Below, one piece after another: positions 48,201-59,700 of a stretch of DNA of 64,000 nucleotides. This DNA comes from Branchiostoma floridae (taxonomy: Eukaryota; Chordata; Leptocardii; Amphioxiformes; Branchiostomatidae). The number at the start of each line of letters is the position of its first letter. Positions within the stretch are counted from its first letter, which is position 1. Under the pieces are notes generated by a model. That model did not search any database, was not told where the DNA came from, and saw only the letters and a program-made list of their open reading frames with translations. The translations under genes were made by a program, and so were the position numbers. The stretch is taken from positions 16,103,646 through 16,167,645 of the forward strand of contig NC_049981.1 in the NCBI RefSeq assembly GCF_000003815.2. The letters run 5' to 3'.

Positions 48201-51200
48201 TAAGAGTCCCATGCTCTACCGACTGAGCTAGCCGGGCTGTGATACAGGCTGCAATATTGTCTTTCAGAGCCACTGTTAGTCACTGATGAAAAAGTAGGTA
48301 TCATCTAAAACATCTAACTCTTAACTTAAAGGATTTATCTCGAGTGAGTGAGTGAGTGGGTGAGTGAGTGAGTGGGTGAGTGAGTGAGTGAGTGAGTGGG
48401 TGAGTGAGTGAGTGAGTGAGTGAGTGAGTGAGTGAGTGAGTGGGTGAGTAAGTGAGTGAGTGGGTGAGTGAGTGAGTGAGTGGGTGGGTGGGTGAGTGAG
48501 TGACACTAACCAGTGTAGAGACTTGCTGCCGATGCTGTCAGGCCGAAGTTAACCTCCACCAGTTTGGGTGTGTAGAGGGTGAAGCCCTGCAGTAAGGCTA
48601 CAGTAAAGATACTGGCACACAGCATCGTCATGTAGACTGCGTTGGTTAGGAGGCTCCATCCTTGCACGAATATCCCTGTGGAAAAATGGGAGGGGGTCAA
48701 CTTCAGGTAGGTGACTTTTCATGGCTTCTTCCTACCATAATGTCCATGTATAAGGATATGAAGGGCTATTAGTGTTATTTGCCCTTAACCAATCAACATG
48801 GCTGATAGTGTTGACGTCATAGTTACGCCAGTGCAAATCCCGTACCTTTGATAATCCCCGGGTCATCAGTACTTCGCGGTTCCTCTTTGACGGTCTTGTC
48901 ATGTCCCTCCTCCTCCTCCTCCTCCTCGGGCGGGACTGGAAGAGACTTGGGGAAGCAGAAGAAGGGGAAGGAGACAATAACTAGCGGCACGCCCACACAC
49001 AGGAACCCCAGCCACCAGGCGCCGATCCACCGGGAGTCGCTGCACAAAATAATAGGATGATTAATTAGTTTACTTAAGAGATTTATTTTGGTCTTCATAT
49101 TATCCAACAAGACCGTGTTACACAGGACCCTTGGATTAAAATTTAACAATCCAAACTACACAGACACCGTGACTTCATAAAATCATTTTAACTTCCTTAA
49201 TTGCGCATTTCATGTTACGTACTAGGGGTTGATGGTGACTGAAGCGGTGTCCACTCTGTCGAAGTCCACAAAGAAGGACAGGAGGACGGAGCTGACCACA
49301 TAACCCAGGGCCGCTGCTGCTGACCCACAGGCGTAGATAATACCTGAAACGTAAGGAGATTGCGTACTGATTAACAACCTGTGTGTTATAATCTACCGAC
49401 GTTGTAATGACCACCCGATCCTTTGTTCATTGCAATACAAACTGGTTCTTCGCACATGCTACAGTCCCAAACATGGATGAAATTTGTATTCCTCCTCATT
49501 GCTTGAGTAGATTTTCTGATCCATACAACTGTGTTGAGTTTTAACACATGTACGTTTCAATGAATATTTCTGTATTCCAGTCATCTAATAGTATGCAAAT
49601 GGTTGGGACTTAAACAAAAGCTTTGTCCCTGACAGGATGTTGAGAACGTACAAGTTAATTTATCCTAAGTAGCACATTGACATTATGTAATATGTAGGAT
49701 TTCAACTAATCGAATGGGTAGGTGTACAAGGTAGATCTCTTGCCGATACAATTGGATAATGCATTTCCATACTATAACAAAGATAAAGAATCAAACAAAC
49801 AAACAAATAACAAACTTTGTCTTTTTTTTACTACAACAAAGATATACTTCAAAACCTACCATAATACAGAGGGGACGTTTTCTTGGGCGCATGGTCATCC
49901 ATGTAAGAGATGCCGATAGTCGTGAAGGCGCTCGGACCAAATCCGCTCAGAACCATCCCGATATACATATAGTATATCAACGTGTCAGAGCTACTTCCGG
50001 CACCACTTCCGGCTAGGCAGATAGGGTCATCAACTTAGGTGAAGAAAGATTGTTGGAGAGAATTAGACTATGCAACACATTGTGACGTTAGACAGGTAGA
50101 GAGATACACCTATAAACTGCATTAGTGAATACAAGTCAACCTGTAGCTGGGCAAGGCCAGCTTCCACATGAGCCGTGGGTTCCCACGGTACTGCAAGCTT
50201 CTATTCCCGCCTGCATAAGTAGGAGCCCGTCACGTGCACGGCATATCTTACAGCCTATGATAATCCATAACTTTGAACAAAAAAAAAGATATAAGCGGGA
50301 TCGAAACCAAAGATCCACTGCCCGTGAGGTGAATTCGTTACCGCTAGACTATATCAACAATTTAGAATAGGATCAGACTGACGTGAACTAATTCCTACGT
50401 ATCCTGGCAATAATGATATTTTTGCTACAGACAGGATGTTTTTGTCAATAGCCAAAGTCCCTGGTCTACTGCCGGGGTTACTGACCTTGGTGCTGAAGAG
50501 CTGGTTTGTATAGATAGGTAATACTATAGCTCTTTTTAAGAACCTAGGGGCAGTGGGGCGTTATTCAATGTGTTGGAAGTCGGAGCCCATTCCTCTTCTT
50601 CCACTGATTTTAACCTCCCCAACCGAAGTCAGGTACCCATTTTTACACCTGGGTGTGAGCAAAGTCGCGTAAAGTACCTTTCCCAAGGGCACAGCTTCCG
50701 TGGAATGACATGGGATTTGAATCCTAGTTTAAGTTCAGTTTGAAGTTGTTTTGTTACAAACCTGTGGTGTTAATTGGAGCAGGACACAGCCCGGCCCCTA
50801 GGGTCCCGTTCCCTTGGTTGTTCCCGTACTCGTAAAGGTCCAGCAGGTAATGAGGTATAGCCAACATGGTCATCCCCACCCCCGTCAGGAAAATGGTCGC
50901 GCCCAGAACGACCGGACGGTGACCTCTAGACGAGACACAAAGGTTGAAGTTACAAAAGCCATAATTCATGTCATTGCTTTCTTCAAGGCACACGTACAAA
51001 TATTTGCGTTGTAAAGTCTGGAGAGATATTGCCATATATGGGTGAATAGTTAACTACAATAAGGGTACTGTGACCCTGTTGTAAGGAGAAGGGCAGCCAA
51101 CAAAACATAATACAGTAGATAGGTACAACTTATCACACTTTTAATACCCATGGTTACTGCAAAGACATTATATGACCATATATCAGTGATAGAAATCACG

Positions 51201-51755
51201 AAAATCCACCCATTGCTTTAAATGGCATGCCCCTGCCTCCACAGTCACTCTGCCGCATAGTCAGATTGGAAATATGATCTTCTGCCGAAGGTATGGTATT
51301 CACATGATGATGCAAGACTGGTTAGAGTTGACAATTGTACGTAGACGTATTATTGCATTCGCATAACATCACATTTTCGCACAATTTCACATGTATTCAG
51401 TACTCAAGGGGAGCAGGCAGTTTACATTGTATAACCGATGCCTATACCACAATACGTAGACTTACTTCCCTCCTAAGTACGACACGAAGAGCACGATGCA
51501 GAGTTCTCCTATCTCCTTACAGCTCTTGATCAGACCGGACTGGTAACTGCTGATGCCGAACTGTCTCTCTATAGTAGTCAGGACGCCGTTCAGGTACCCG
51601 AAGTGGATAGAGGACTAAACAATGCGATGGAGATTGAATTAGCCAATACCTCTTGGATGAACGCACGAACGCGCACACACACAGGCACACATGTACACAC
51701 ACACGTACGAACGCAAACGCGCGCGCGCACGCACGCACACACACAGGCACACTCA

Positions 51756-51831
<76 letters not shown>

Positions 51832-52004
51832 CACACTTGCGCGCGCGCACACACACATAGCCGATGCCATACCGTAAGAAAGTTGAAGACACAAATCATG
51901 GCCACCAAACATCTGACGTCAGCACACCTTCTCATCCAGCGGGGCTTGACGGGACCGAGGCCGCATTCAGCCGGCTTCTCTTCTGACAGGTTTGCCTTGG
52001 ACAT
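45297..52004 (-). CDS. SLCO: Organic anion transporting polypeptide (OATP, SLCO family), complete
   Basis: Twelve coding exons on the minus strand: 52004-51873, 51614-51466, 50925-50762, 50033-49860, 49343-49223, 49039-48846, 48675-48511, 47573-47387, 46824-46689, 46308-46139, 45835-45771, 45583-45297. All phases fit; 1944 nt, 647 aa, normal for the family. Hallmarks in order: [68 protein letters not shown], the OATP signature [13 protein letters not shown], the fifth-loop Kazal-like domain ([20 protein letters not shown]), [15 protein letters not shown] and [14 protein letters not shown]. It should be a 12-helix plasma-membrane carrier for amphipathic organic anions (bile salts, hormones, drugs); substrate unknown. 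The cytoplasmic loop after the sixth helix has a run of seven Glu. The first coding exon continues to an acceptor at 52012, so a 5' untranslated exon lies upstream, possibly in or beyond the gap at 53136. Confidence 0.95.
47848..47920 (-). tRNA. tRNA-Lys (CUU)
   Basis: Minus-strand cloverleaf with the same D, anticodon (CTCTTAA) and T arms as the copies at 4-8 kb; acceptor starts GCCAGGC, one mismatch. TGTCTTTTTAG follows on the minus strand as a Pol III stop. It lies in the SLCO intron 47574-48510, same strand as the gene. Confidence 0.9.
48165..48237 (-). tRNA. tRNA-Lys (CUU)
   Basis: Identical in sequence to the 4396 copy, on the minus strand, 244 bp from the previous one and in the same SLCO intron. 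The 5' flank ATCACAG is the same as that of the 4396 and 8144 genes. TTAAATTTTT follows. Confidence 0.95.
48341..48503. repeat. (GTGA)n tetranucleotide repeat
   Basis: About 40 units of GAGT/GGGT, ending only 8 bp before the SLCO exon boundary at 48511, that is inside the start of the intron in gene orientation. Confidence 0.95.
50130..50720 (-). repeat. tRNA-like SINE fragments in an SLCO intron
   Basis: On the minus strand 50360-50285 reads TAGTCTAGCGGTAACGAATT, then CACCTCACGGGC, then GGTTTCGATCC, close to a tRNA-Val(CAC)-like box A and box B. 50625-50700 has CGAAGTCAGGTACCC and AAAGTACCTTTCCCAAGGGC, words also present in the SINE at 30764 and at 52990-53050. These are partial copies of the local SINE families. 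Confidence 0.55.
51760..51822. repeat. (AC)n microsatellite
   Basis: About 30 AC units followed by (AT)5, in the first intron between coding SLCO exons. Confidence 0.95.
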
Positions 52005-53135
52005 GTGAGGATCTACAGGTGCGAAAAGCATCATTTGTCAGACATTTCTCAGTTAATTCTGTATTTTCGTTTAGATTATGTAGGAAAGAGAGTATTTCGT
52101 CCTTGAGTCAGATTCACCTGGCAAATTACATGTTTTATGTCATGCTTAAACACTGAATGAAAGCGAAAGCTCTGTGAATTCATTTACATAATGGTTTCAG
52201 AAAAAAAAGTTTTATGAACTATTTACTTACATGTAGTTTAGAAATAAGTTTTTTGTTCAGTTTTACCACACAGACCTTATTAGAGCTCGATAAGTGTGAA
52301 ATACAAACAGTTCTTCCTTATAACGTCAGAGCTAATAGGAAGCTTATTTGTTACCTTCTTTCTCCGCCATTTCTGTTTGGTTTGTGTCACCTGCTTCACA
52401 ACATGCACATCGCCTACAACGACAACATTTATGAGCGTCATGATGGTCTTGCTTTCTATTTAGGCACTTTGGTATACAACCTGATTGATGTATACAATGT
52501 CATGTGTTTGAACAACCCCAGTATGATATGTACTATACAAATGGTGTGTGTTTGTGTGTGTGTGCACATGTGATTTGGGGCATTTGTGTGGCATGTGTGT
52601 GTACATGCGGTGTGTGTGTGGGGGGGGGGGGGGTGTAGAATATAATAGGAGTCTTCACCTAATATTCTATGGTTTAGCAAGCACTGTGGATGATACACAG
52701 TTCTTTTCAGAGAGGTCAGAACTTGTTCCTAAAGTTTTCTTCATCTCCATGAAATTTCGAAAGAGACGTATTGTAATAAGGTGAGAAACATGGGGATTAC
52801 ATAAACTCAAAGGACAAACCCTCTGCCTAACCAAACACAAACGGGGAGCAAAAATAAATTGATAGAGCTGTAATTCATGTAATGATAAGGCAGTGGTCGC
52901 ATAGCTGAGGTCGTAGGGGCTGTGTAATGGGCACGGTATTGGAAAGTGTAACCAATTCCTCTGCTTCCACCGCATTTTGCCTACCCAATCGAAGTCAGGT
53001 GCCCATGTACACCTTGGTTGAGCGATGAAAGCTGTGTAAATTGTATTTCCCAATTCAGATTCAGCTTTATTCCTGGATGACTTGGCATGTATATACACAT
53101 GAAATACGTCATCAGTCACAGAATCAACTTTAAAA

Positions 53136-53496
53136 NNNNNNNNNNNNNNNNNNNNNNNNNNNNNNNNNNNNNNNNNNNNNNNNNNNNNNNNNNNNNNNNN
53201 NNNNNNNNNNNNNNNNNNNNNNNNNNNNNNNNNNNNNNNNNNNNNNNNNNNNNNNNNNNNNNNNNNNNNNNNNNNNNNNNNNNNNNNNNNNNNNNNNNNN
53301 NNNNNNNNNNNNNNNNNNNNNNNNNNNNNNNNNNNNNNNNNNNNNNNNNNNNNNNNNNNNNNNNNNNNNNNNNNNNNNNNNNNNNNNNNNNNNNNNNNNN
53401 NNNNNNNNNNNNNNNNNNNNNNNNNNNNNNNNNNNNNNNNNNNNNNNNNNNNNNNNNNNNNNNNNNNNNNNNNNNNNNNNNNNNNNNNNNNNNNNN
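53136..53496. other. Assembly gap (361 N)
   Basis: Run of N upstream of the SLCO gene; the promoter or a 5' exon could be inside it. Confidence 0.98.
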
Positions 53497-56400
53497 TAGT
53501 GTCTCCTATAAAGCAGAAAGAAAAGGAGATGAATGTCTACTCACCTGACGAAGTCGCTAACCTGAAAATATGACCCTCCCACGATTGAGTTACCGTGTTA
53601 TGGTCCCTTTACTCTGGTTACAGACCCGTCCATTTTGTGGGGAAGGGGGTAGAGTTCTGTTTTCATTCCATGAAATTGGACGAGAAACTATCTTAATTAC
53701 ACATGACTGAATCTACTTCCCAATAGGCGCTATATATACTACCCTTGAAAGGATAGGTAAGCCACGAAGGAAGCAAGAGTTAAAAGAATATTCTAGTTGA
53801 TCACACAACGTACTAACAGTATATTGTTAGCAAAAGGGGTGTATCCCTGGGTACTCCTGTTGTGGTGCACCTTTGACAAAGGCTTTTTTTCGATAATGAT
53901 TTACCAAGTGTTTAATCATTGTTATAAACATATTACATAAGGTCCGGGGCACACACGTTTACCTGTATTGTGGTTCTTAAGACCTGATATAAGACATTGG
54001 CATGTTTATTCTGTCCAGGTGCGCACGTCATGAGACAGACCTGAGCCTATTTGCTAACAAGTTCGCCAAGCAAATAATGAATAAGTCAACAACTTTCGTA
54101 TGGCAAGAGAAAGTCTTTACAAAACTCGCTATCACCGCTATATCTTGGAAAATGGAGGTTAGTTATTTTCAAGTTTTATTTAGAGCGAGTTTCTTAAAGA
54201 CTCTCTGTTATTCCTTTAGAACCAAAAGACGAGCAGAACATTATGTGTTGAACTAGTTCAGTACTCCAGGCCAAACCAAATCCGTGTTTTTGTTTTGTAA
54301 AAACGGTTTAACCCGTTCGCACGACACAACGAAGTCGCATTTGTACCGCGATGCAATATTGATGTGGCAAGGTAAAATTGCCTCCTAATTAATGTGAAGA
54401 TGCTACTAAATCATTGACTGACTTACTAAGGTGACTTATCAAAACACGCATTTTAGTATTATTTCCTATTAAGGAGACACATTTTCAATCTTGGCCACCA
54501 TTTTGGATCTGGCGGGAAAATGCCGGAGTTTGTACCACGCGAAGCTGAAGTTGGTTAATCACTACTTGCATAGGCCTCTTTCACAGTATGGCTAACATGC
54601 TTGAATCTATAGTATTGATACTATAGTATGTATCTTCGATTACGTCGATAAAGGTTATACATCCAGGTAATAAGATACGCCAACAAGCAGTTACTGAAGC
54701 AACTGGATATATGATTTTGGAAACGGTATCTTACTAATATGTTGTTTTAATTTTTGGTACTCTTTAAGATGTAAACGTACAGAATTGGAAAAATGAACAT
54801 TGTATATAATACATGTATTGGTATGGAAACAATGGTTCTGTATTGGCCAAATTCTTCTTAATTTTCACGGTTTCCGATGGGTGACTTCAGAACTTTTTCG
54901 GAATGACATCATTGTTGCGTTTATCGGAGTGACATCCTTGTCGGTGGAAATCTAGATACTTGGTGGTTCTTACGTACCATCTCAGGCAGGTATTATGTTT
55001 GTAATTTCTGTCAAGTGAAACAGAATTATCTGCATAGTCACAAGTTGACACTAATGCTAAGATCTTAGAATGCTTGAAATGAGACAAAGACTATAGATAT
55101 GTAAGACCATGAGGCATGACTGCGACTTTATTTCATATGCAGGTACTCCATACATACAGCACATCCTGTCAACATTCATCTTANNNNNNNNNNNNNNNNN
55201 NNNNNNNNNNNNNNNNNNNNNNNNNNNNNNNNNNNNNNNNNNNNNNNNNNNNNNNNNNNNNNNNNNNNNNNNNNNNNNNNNNNNNNNNNNNNNNNNNNNN
55301 NNNNNNNNNNNNNNNNNNNNNNNNNNNNNNNNNNNNNNNNNNNNNNNACTGTACAGACAGCTAATTCTTCTGATGTGCACATTTCTTTATGTTAAATTCT
55401 CCAAGCAGAGGTAAGCTTCGCTTTGAATTGGGACATGTCTACTTGTATGCATTTTTTTTGCACTGACAGTTTTGTCAGGTGAATCCTTCATGTCCACCAG
55501 CCACAGGGTAATTACCGGTATAACAAAAGGAAAACCTGACAAGATAGAAACCAGCACCTGAGCCTAACGAGCCTGACTTCAGTTTTCCAACTACGAACCC
55601 GACTGTTTATCTATTTTCCCTCTCTGGTCTGCAGACTGTTTCACCATAAACTAAATACAAATGGTAGACTGTATCTAAATTCACATACCGTATATTTACA
55701 GATTCACCTAGACAGGAATGGAAGAAGATGGACCTAACTATGATGGCAGAAAATTGATAACTAAAGATGCTGGAACAAACAGACATTTTAGAGATAATAA
55801 TAAAAGCAGTTTTGGAAATATTTGAAATTGATCGATTTTGTTCATGGGCTAAACAAGATAAGCCTTACCACAGAGTTTGGCGACCTCAACTTCCATGAAA
55901 TATATTTTATGCAAGGATTTAAACATCTACATAATCCATCCTACAAGGTATAAGTTTAGATGGGAGCCTATGCTAGTGTCTGCATAATGATGAAGTTTAC
56001 TAAACTGACAATGCTTTGAAATTGATAATTGATTGATGCATATGATACAATAATGTTAAACAATGCTATTGATTGATGTCAAACTTTTTTTTTTCTTTTT
56101 TCTTTTGCTAACTTTTGTACATTAATTGTGTGATGTACCCTTGAAACCCAGCATATGATAATTTCAGGTTAATATTTCACAATGTAATAATTGTTAAATG
56201 ATGTTATTGATTGATTCTTAACATGTAATTTATCATACCATTAGTAGTAGATGGTAGTTAAAGTGTTAGTAAGAAAATATTTCACAAATAGTACCAATTG
56301 ATGTAGCTTAAAGGATTTGTAAGAGGACTCTAGGAAGAGTAGTTGAAGTATCTAAACACTAAGAGATTCTTTGATAAACAAACAAACAAACAAACAAAAC

Positions 56401-56782
56401 ATACAATGCTTCGACAGTGTTGATGCTAGACGGCAGGGATAAGCATTTATCATAACTACTGTATGAGTGTGGTTATATCCAACAGATGTGGATATATAAG
56501 TACTGGCTATGTCTTACACTGTTAGACTAGTATGTAAATGTTCATCATGTACAATGTATCTGCTTTCAGTTATAAAAGATATGATAACAGTCTGTTATTC
56601 TTGTCTATGTGTGATAATTCCAGGGCTGACAATAAGTATATTTGCACATTATTAAGGAAAAGACCTACAGATTTGTGCAATTCTTCACCAGTTGTCTACA
56701 GACAATGGTAAATTAACCATTGATATTAAAGTTTTACAAACATTTTAAGGTTAAAACTCTTCTGGTAGACTGTGAAAACATC
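53497..56782. other. Intergenic region without recognised genes
   Basis: Contains a second gap (55184-55347), a single end of the TCTCCAAGCAGAGG repeat family at 55397, an AAAC run (56385) and AT-rich sequence with GATTGATG-type words at 56000-56220. Nothing coding is supported. Confidence 0.5.
55184..55347. other. Assembly gap (164 N)
   Basis: Run of N in intergenic sequence. Confidence 0.98.
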
Positions 56783-59700
56783 TTATGCCTTGGTGTAAGC
56801 AGTCACAGCCTTGTTCATCTTCTCCCAAGGCTGGAATGTGTAGTTGTCAAGTCCTAACAGAGAAAACAAAATTATCATCATGCAAAACTGTTTGGCAGCC
56901 CAGAGACTCACACTTACAGAGACTAATACAGAGACGAATGCAATATGAGACGTTTTTTTTCTGGCCAAAATATGTGTAGAATCTTTACCACCTTTGCCTG
57001 AAGGGGAGTAGTCCATGATAATGAGCTATCATTTTCAAGACATCCCAATGAGTTAGAAAACCAAAGAGTGAAATGCCTTGCTACAGAGTTAGATGAAACT
57101 TTGATCTATGTGAAACACAACATGCACAATACCGGTCGACTTTGGTAAATGACTTTGATTCAAGTTTGTGTCTCCAACACTGCCCTATGATCTTAGCCTG
57201 ATGAAACACATTCAAATGTCACCTACCGACAGTGTCCATTCCCTTCTTGCTCTCTCGAGCCACGCCATACCGTTTCTTCACCAGGACAGCTGCCACGGTC
57301 AGAAGGACCATGACCCCTGCAACTCCGACAGACACTCCAATCACCGTTCCCAACGGGAATCCAGCTGGCCCTGTGGAACAAGAAACTCTTTCAAGGCTTG
57401 TACATATCCCAATATCTTTTTATAGCATATCCTTATTTGACAGGCCTAGAAACATGTTGTTATATACTTGATATATATTACAGTCATATGATCCTAATCA
57501 GTGTTCCCACTCATGATGACGAAGCATCATTGCAACAGTAAATTCCTTACATATTTGTAGGATGGGCGATATTATAGGTCTCATTATCTACCTGCTTTTT
57601 CTTTGAACTGGATCCGGAACGGTCCTTGGCTGATTTCCGCCTTGTGGTCCCTGTTGGTCTCGCGGCGGACCCTGGCCTCCGTCCCGTCCGAGACGGCCCG
57701 TCTGCGCCGTGCTGGGTTACAGCCCTGTCTGCACCGGGAGTCAGGATCGTCCTTAAAGCACAGGATCATGGTGCAGTGGAAGTACACCTGGGAAGGATAG
57801 AGTTTTGTTGACAATCAAAGAAATTACCAGAATTAAAACCCCCGTCAAGGCAGAATAACCGACATCATTTGAGAATGATGAACTCTGCTTGCCAATATGC
57901 TAAAAATGACAGATAAGGTGCTTTAGCCATAACCCTGCTGTTAAAACCATCTGACATATTCCAAAATCGCCAGCCACCACGAAAGCAACATCATTCGACC
58001 AGATTTTACCAGGCTGGACTCGGCAGCATTTGGGAAAGTGAAGGCATCCACACTGTAGTACAGGGCCTTGTCATTAGAAAGGTCATTTTCCTTCTGTAGA
58101 GTCTCATCAACCTCACAACTACAAGGAGGGAACAACATTTATAACGTACAGGAAAGAACTGGTTTCTGTACTGCAACAAGAAGGCAGGATCAACCATATC
58201 ACCTAGTGAAACTATACCCTACTACCAAAACACCACCTAAATCTTATAAGATTACGGGTTTATAACTGTGGCAAGTTTATGTTATGAAGTAATTGGTCAT
58301 CAGCATTGATCCTGAAGAATGTGACATGATTGTTGAAAATTTGATGTGTGTATACCTTTGTGTTGAATGAATTAGCTTTGTGCTAACATTTATGACAATT
58401 CTCACCTATTACTCCATAAAACAAACAGCTATCACAAATACTAGTAAGCAGTAGTCTACCAACAAAATATCCAGTAAAGTAGCCAAAAAACTACCAATCA
58501 CTAATCTATAATTGATCAACGAACGTACATGTACATACCAACTTACAAATATACCAACCAGCTAAACAACTGACTTAGCTACCATTTCAAATACCTAACT
58601 TACCTGTCGAAATCACCCAATAATATTATCTAACCAGCTACCACAAACTACCAAAAACAAATAACCAAACACAAGCAGTAAAACACAGCACCCTGGTGCA
58701 GACGTACCTATCTTCGATGATGTTGACCCTTGGAGAGTCGTTGGGGTCGGTGGTGGGGGTGGAGACACAGTCAGTTGCCAACACTTCAAGGTTGTCCAGC
58801 GGTGATGTCACACTCAAGCCGAAGTTCAGACGGTCAGACGGTGTGACCTGAGATGTCCATGTACAAGTTCAGCTTCTTTTTATTGATAGATTACGATGAC
58901 AGACAAACTAAATCACTCTAGTGTAGGGCTTTTATCTTGTTTGCTTGTCATCTTTTTTGTTTCCGTCATCATCATCTGCCATTGATAAACAACAAAATTA
59001 CAAAGACTATGGAGAAAGTTAAAACCTCAATGGATCTAATGCAAAGCAAAGCTCCTGACCTGAATTGGGAAATCAGAAGCCTCGTAGCTTGCATTGAAGT
59101 CTGCTGATGTGTACATGTGCATCTCCAAGGTGAAAGTGTTGTTCGCATCAACAATTTGAATACTGCAGGGAGGTTGATGACAAGAAGCAGTAAGCACACA
59201 TGCCAGTGGTCAATGATTGTCAGAGTGAGCCTAAAAGTATATGTCACCGTCGAAAGATAGCAGATCATCCAGGGGTCTTAAATGTCTGACCGTTTCCAAA
59301 CCCATCATTGAGTGACTGTTGTGTTGCAACAAATGGTCCGTTAAAATTGCTCTATGAAGTAATGGGTAGAATGGTTCCTATTGGACATAATCATCACAAT
59401 GAAGAAGGTGTCACTGCTGTTGAACATTGCAAGACTATCAAATCTTTTTTACCGTATTTCTTTCATTAAACCGCACACTTTTGTTTGGTTGGTGCTTCAG
59501 GTCAAAGCCAAAGTTGGGGTGCGCGCTTTAATTAGGGGTTGTCTCCAGAAAAATCACGTAATGCATGGTTATGTTGGTCTGTCCTATAATATTAAACGTA
59601 TAGCTAACAGGTAGCTATCAAACATACATGTATAGCATGTTTAGGTGAAGCGTTAAGGGAGGTTCTCACCGAGAGGAGGGGATGTGATACATGATTTCGC

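Noticed and set aside
51517-51912. 131-residue Cys/Val-rich frame
   Set aside because: It runs through the AC microsatellite; only the last part overlaps the real SLCO exon, in another frame.
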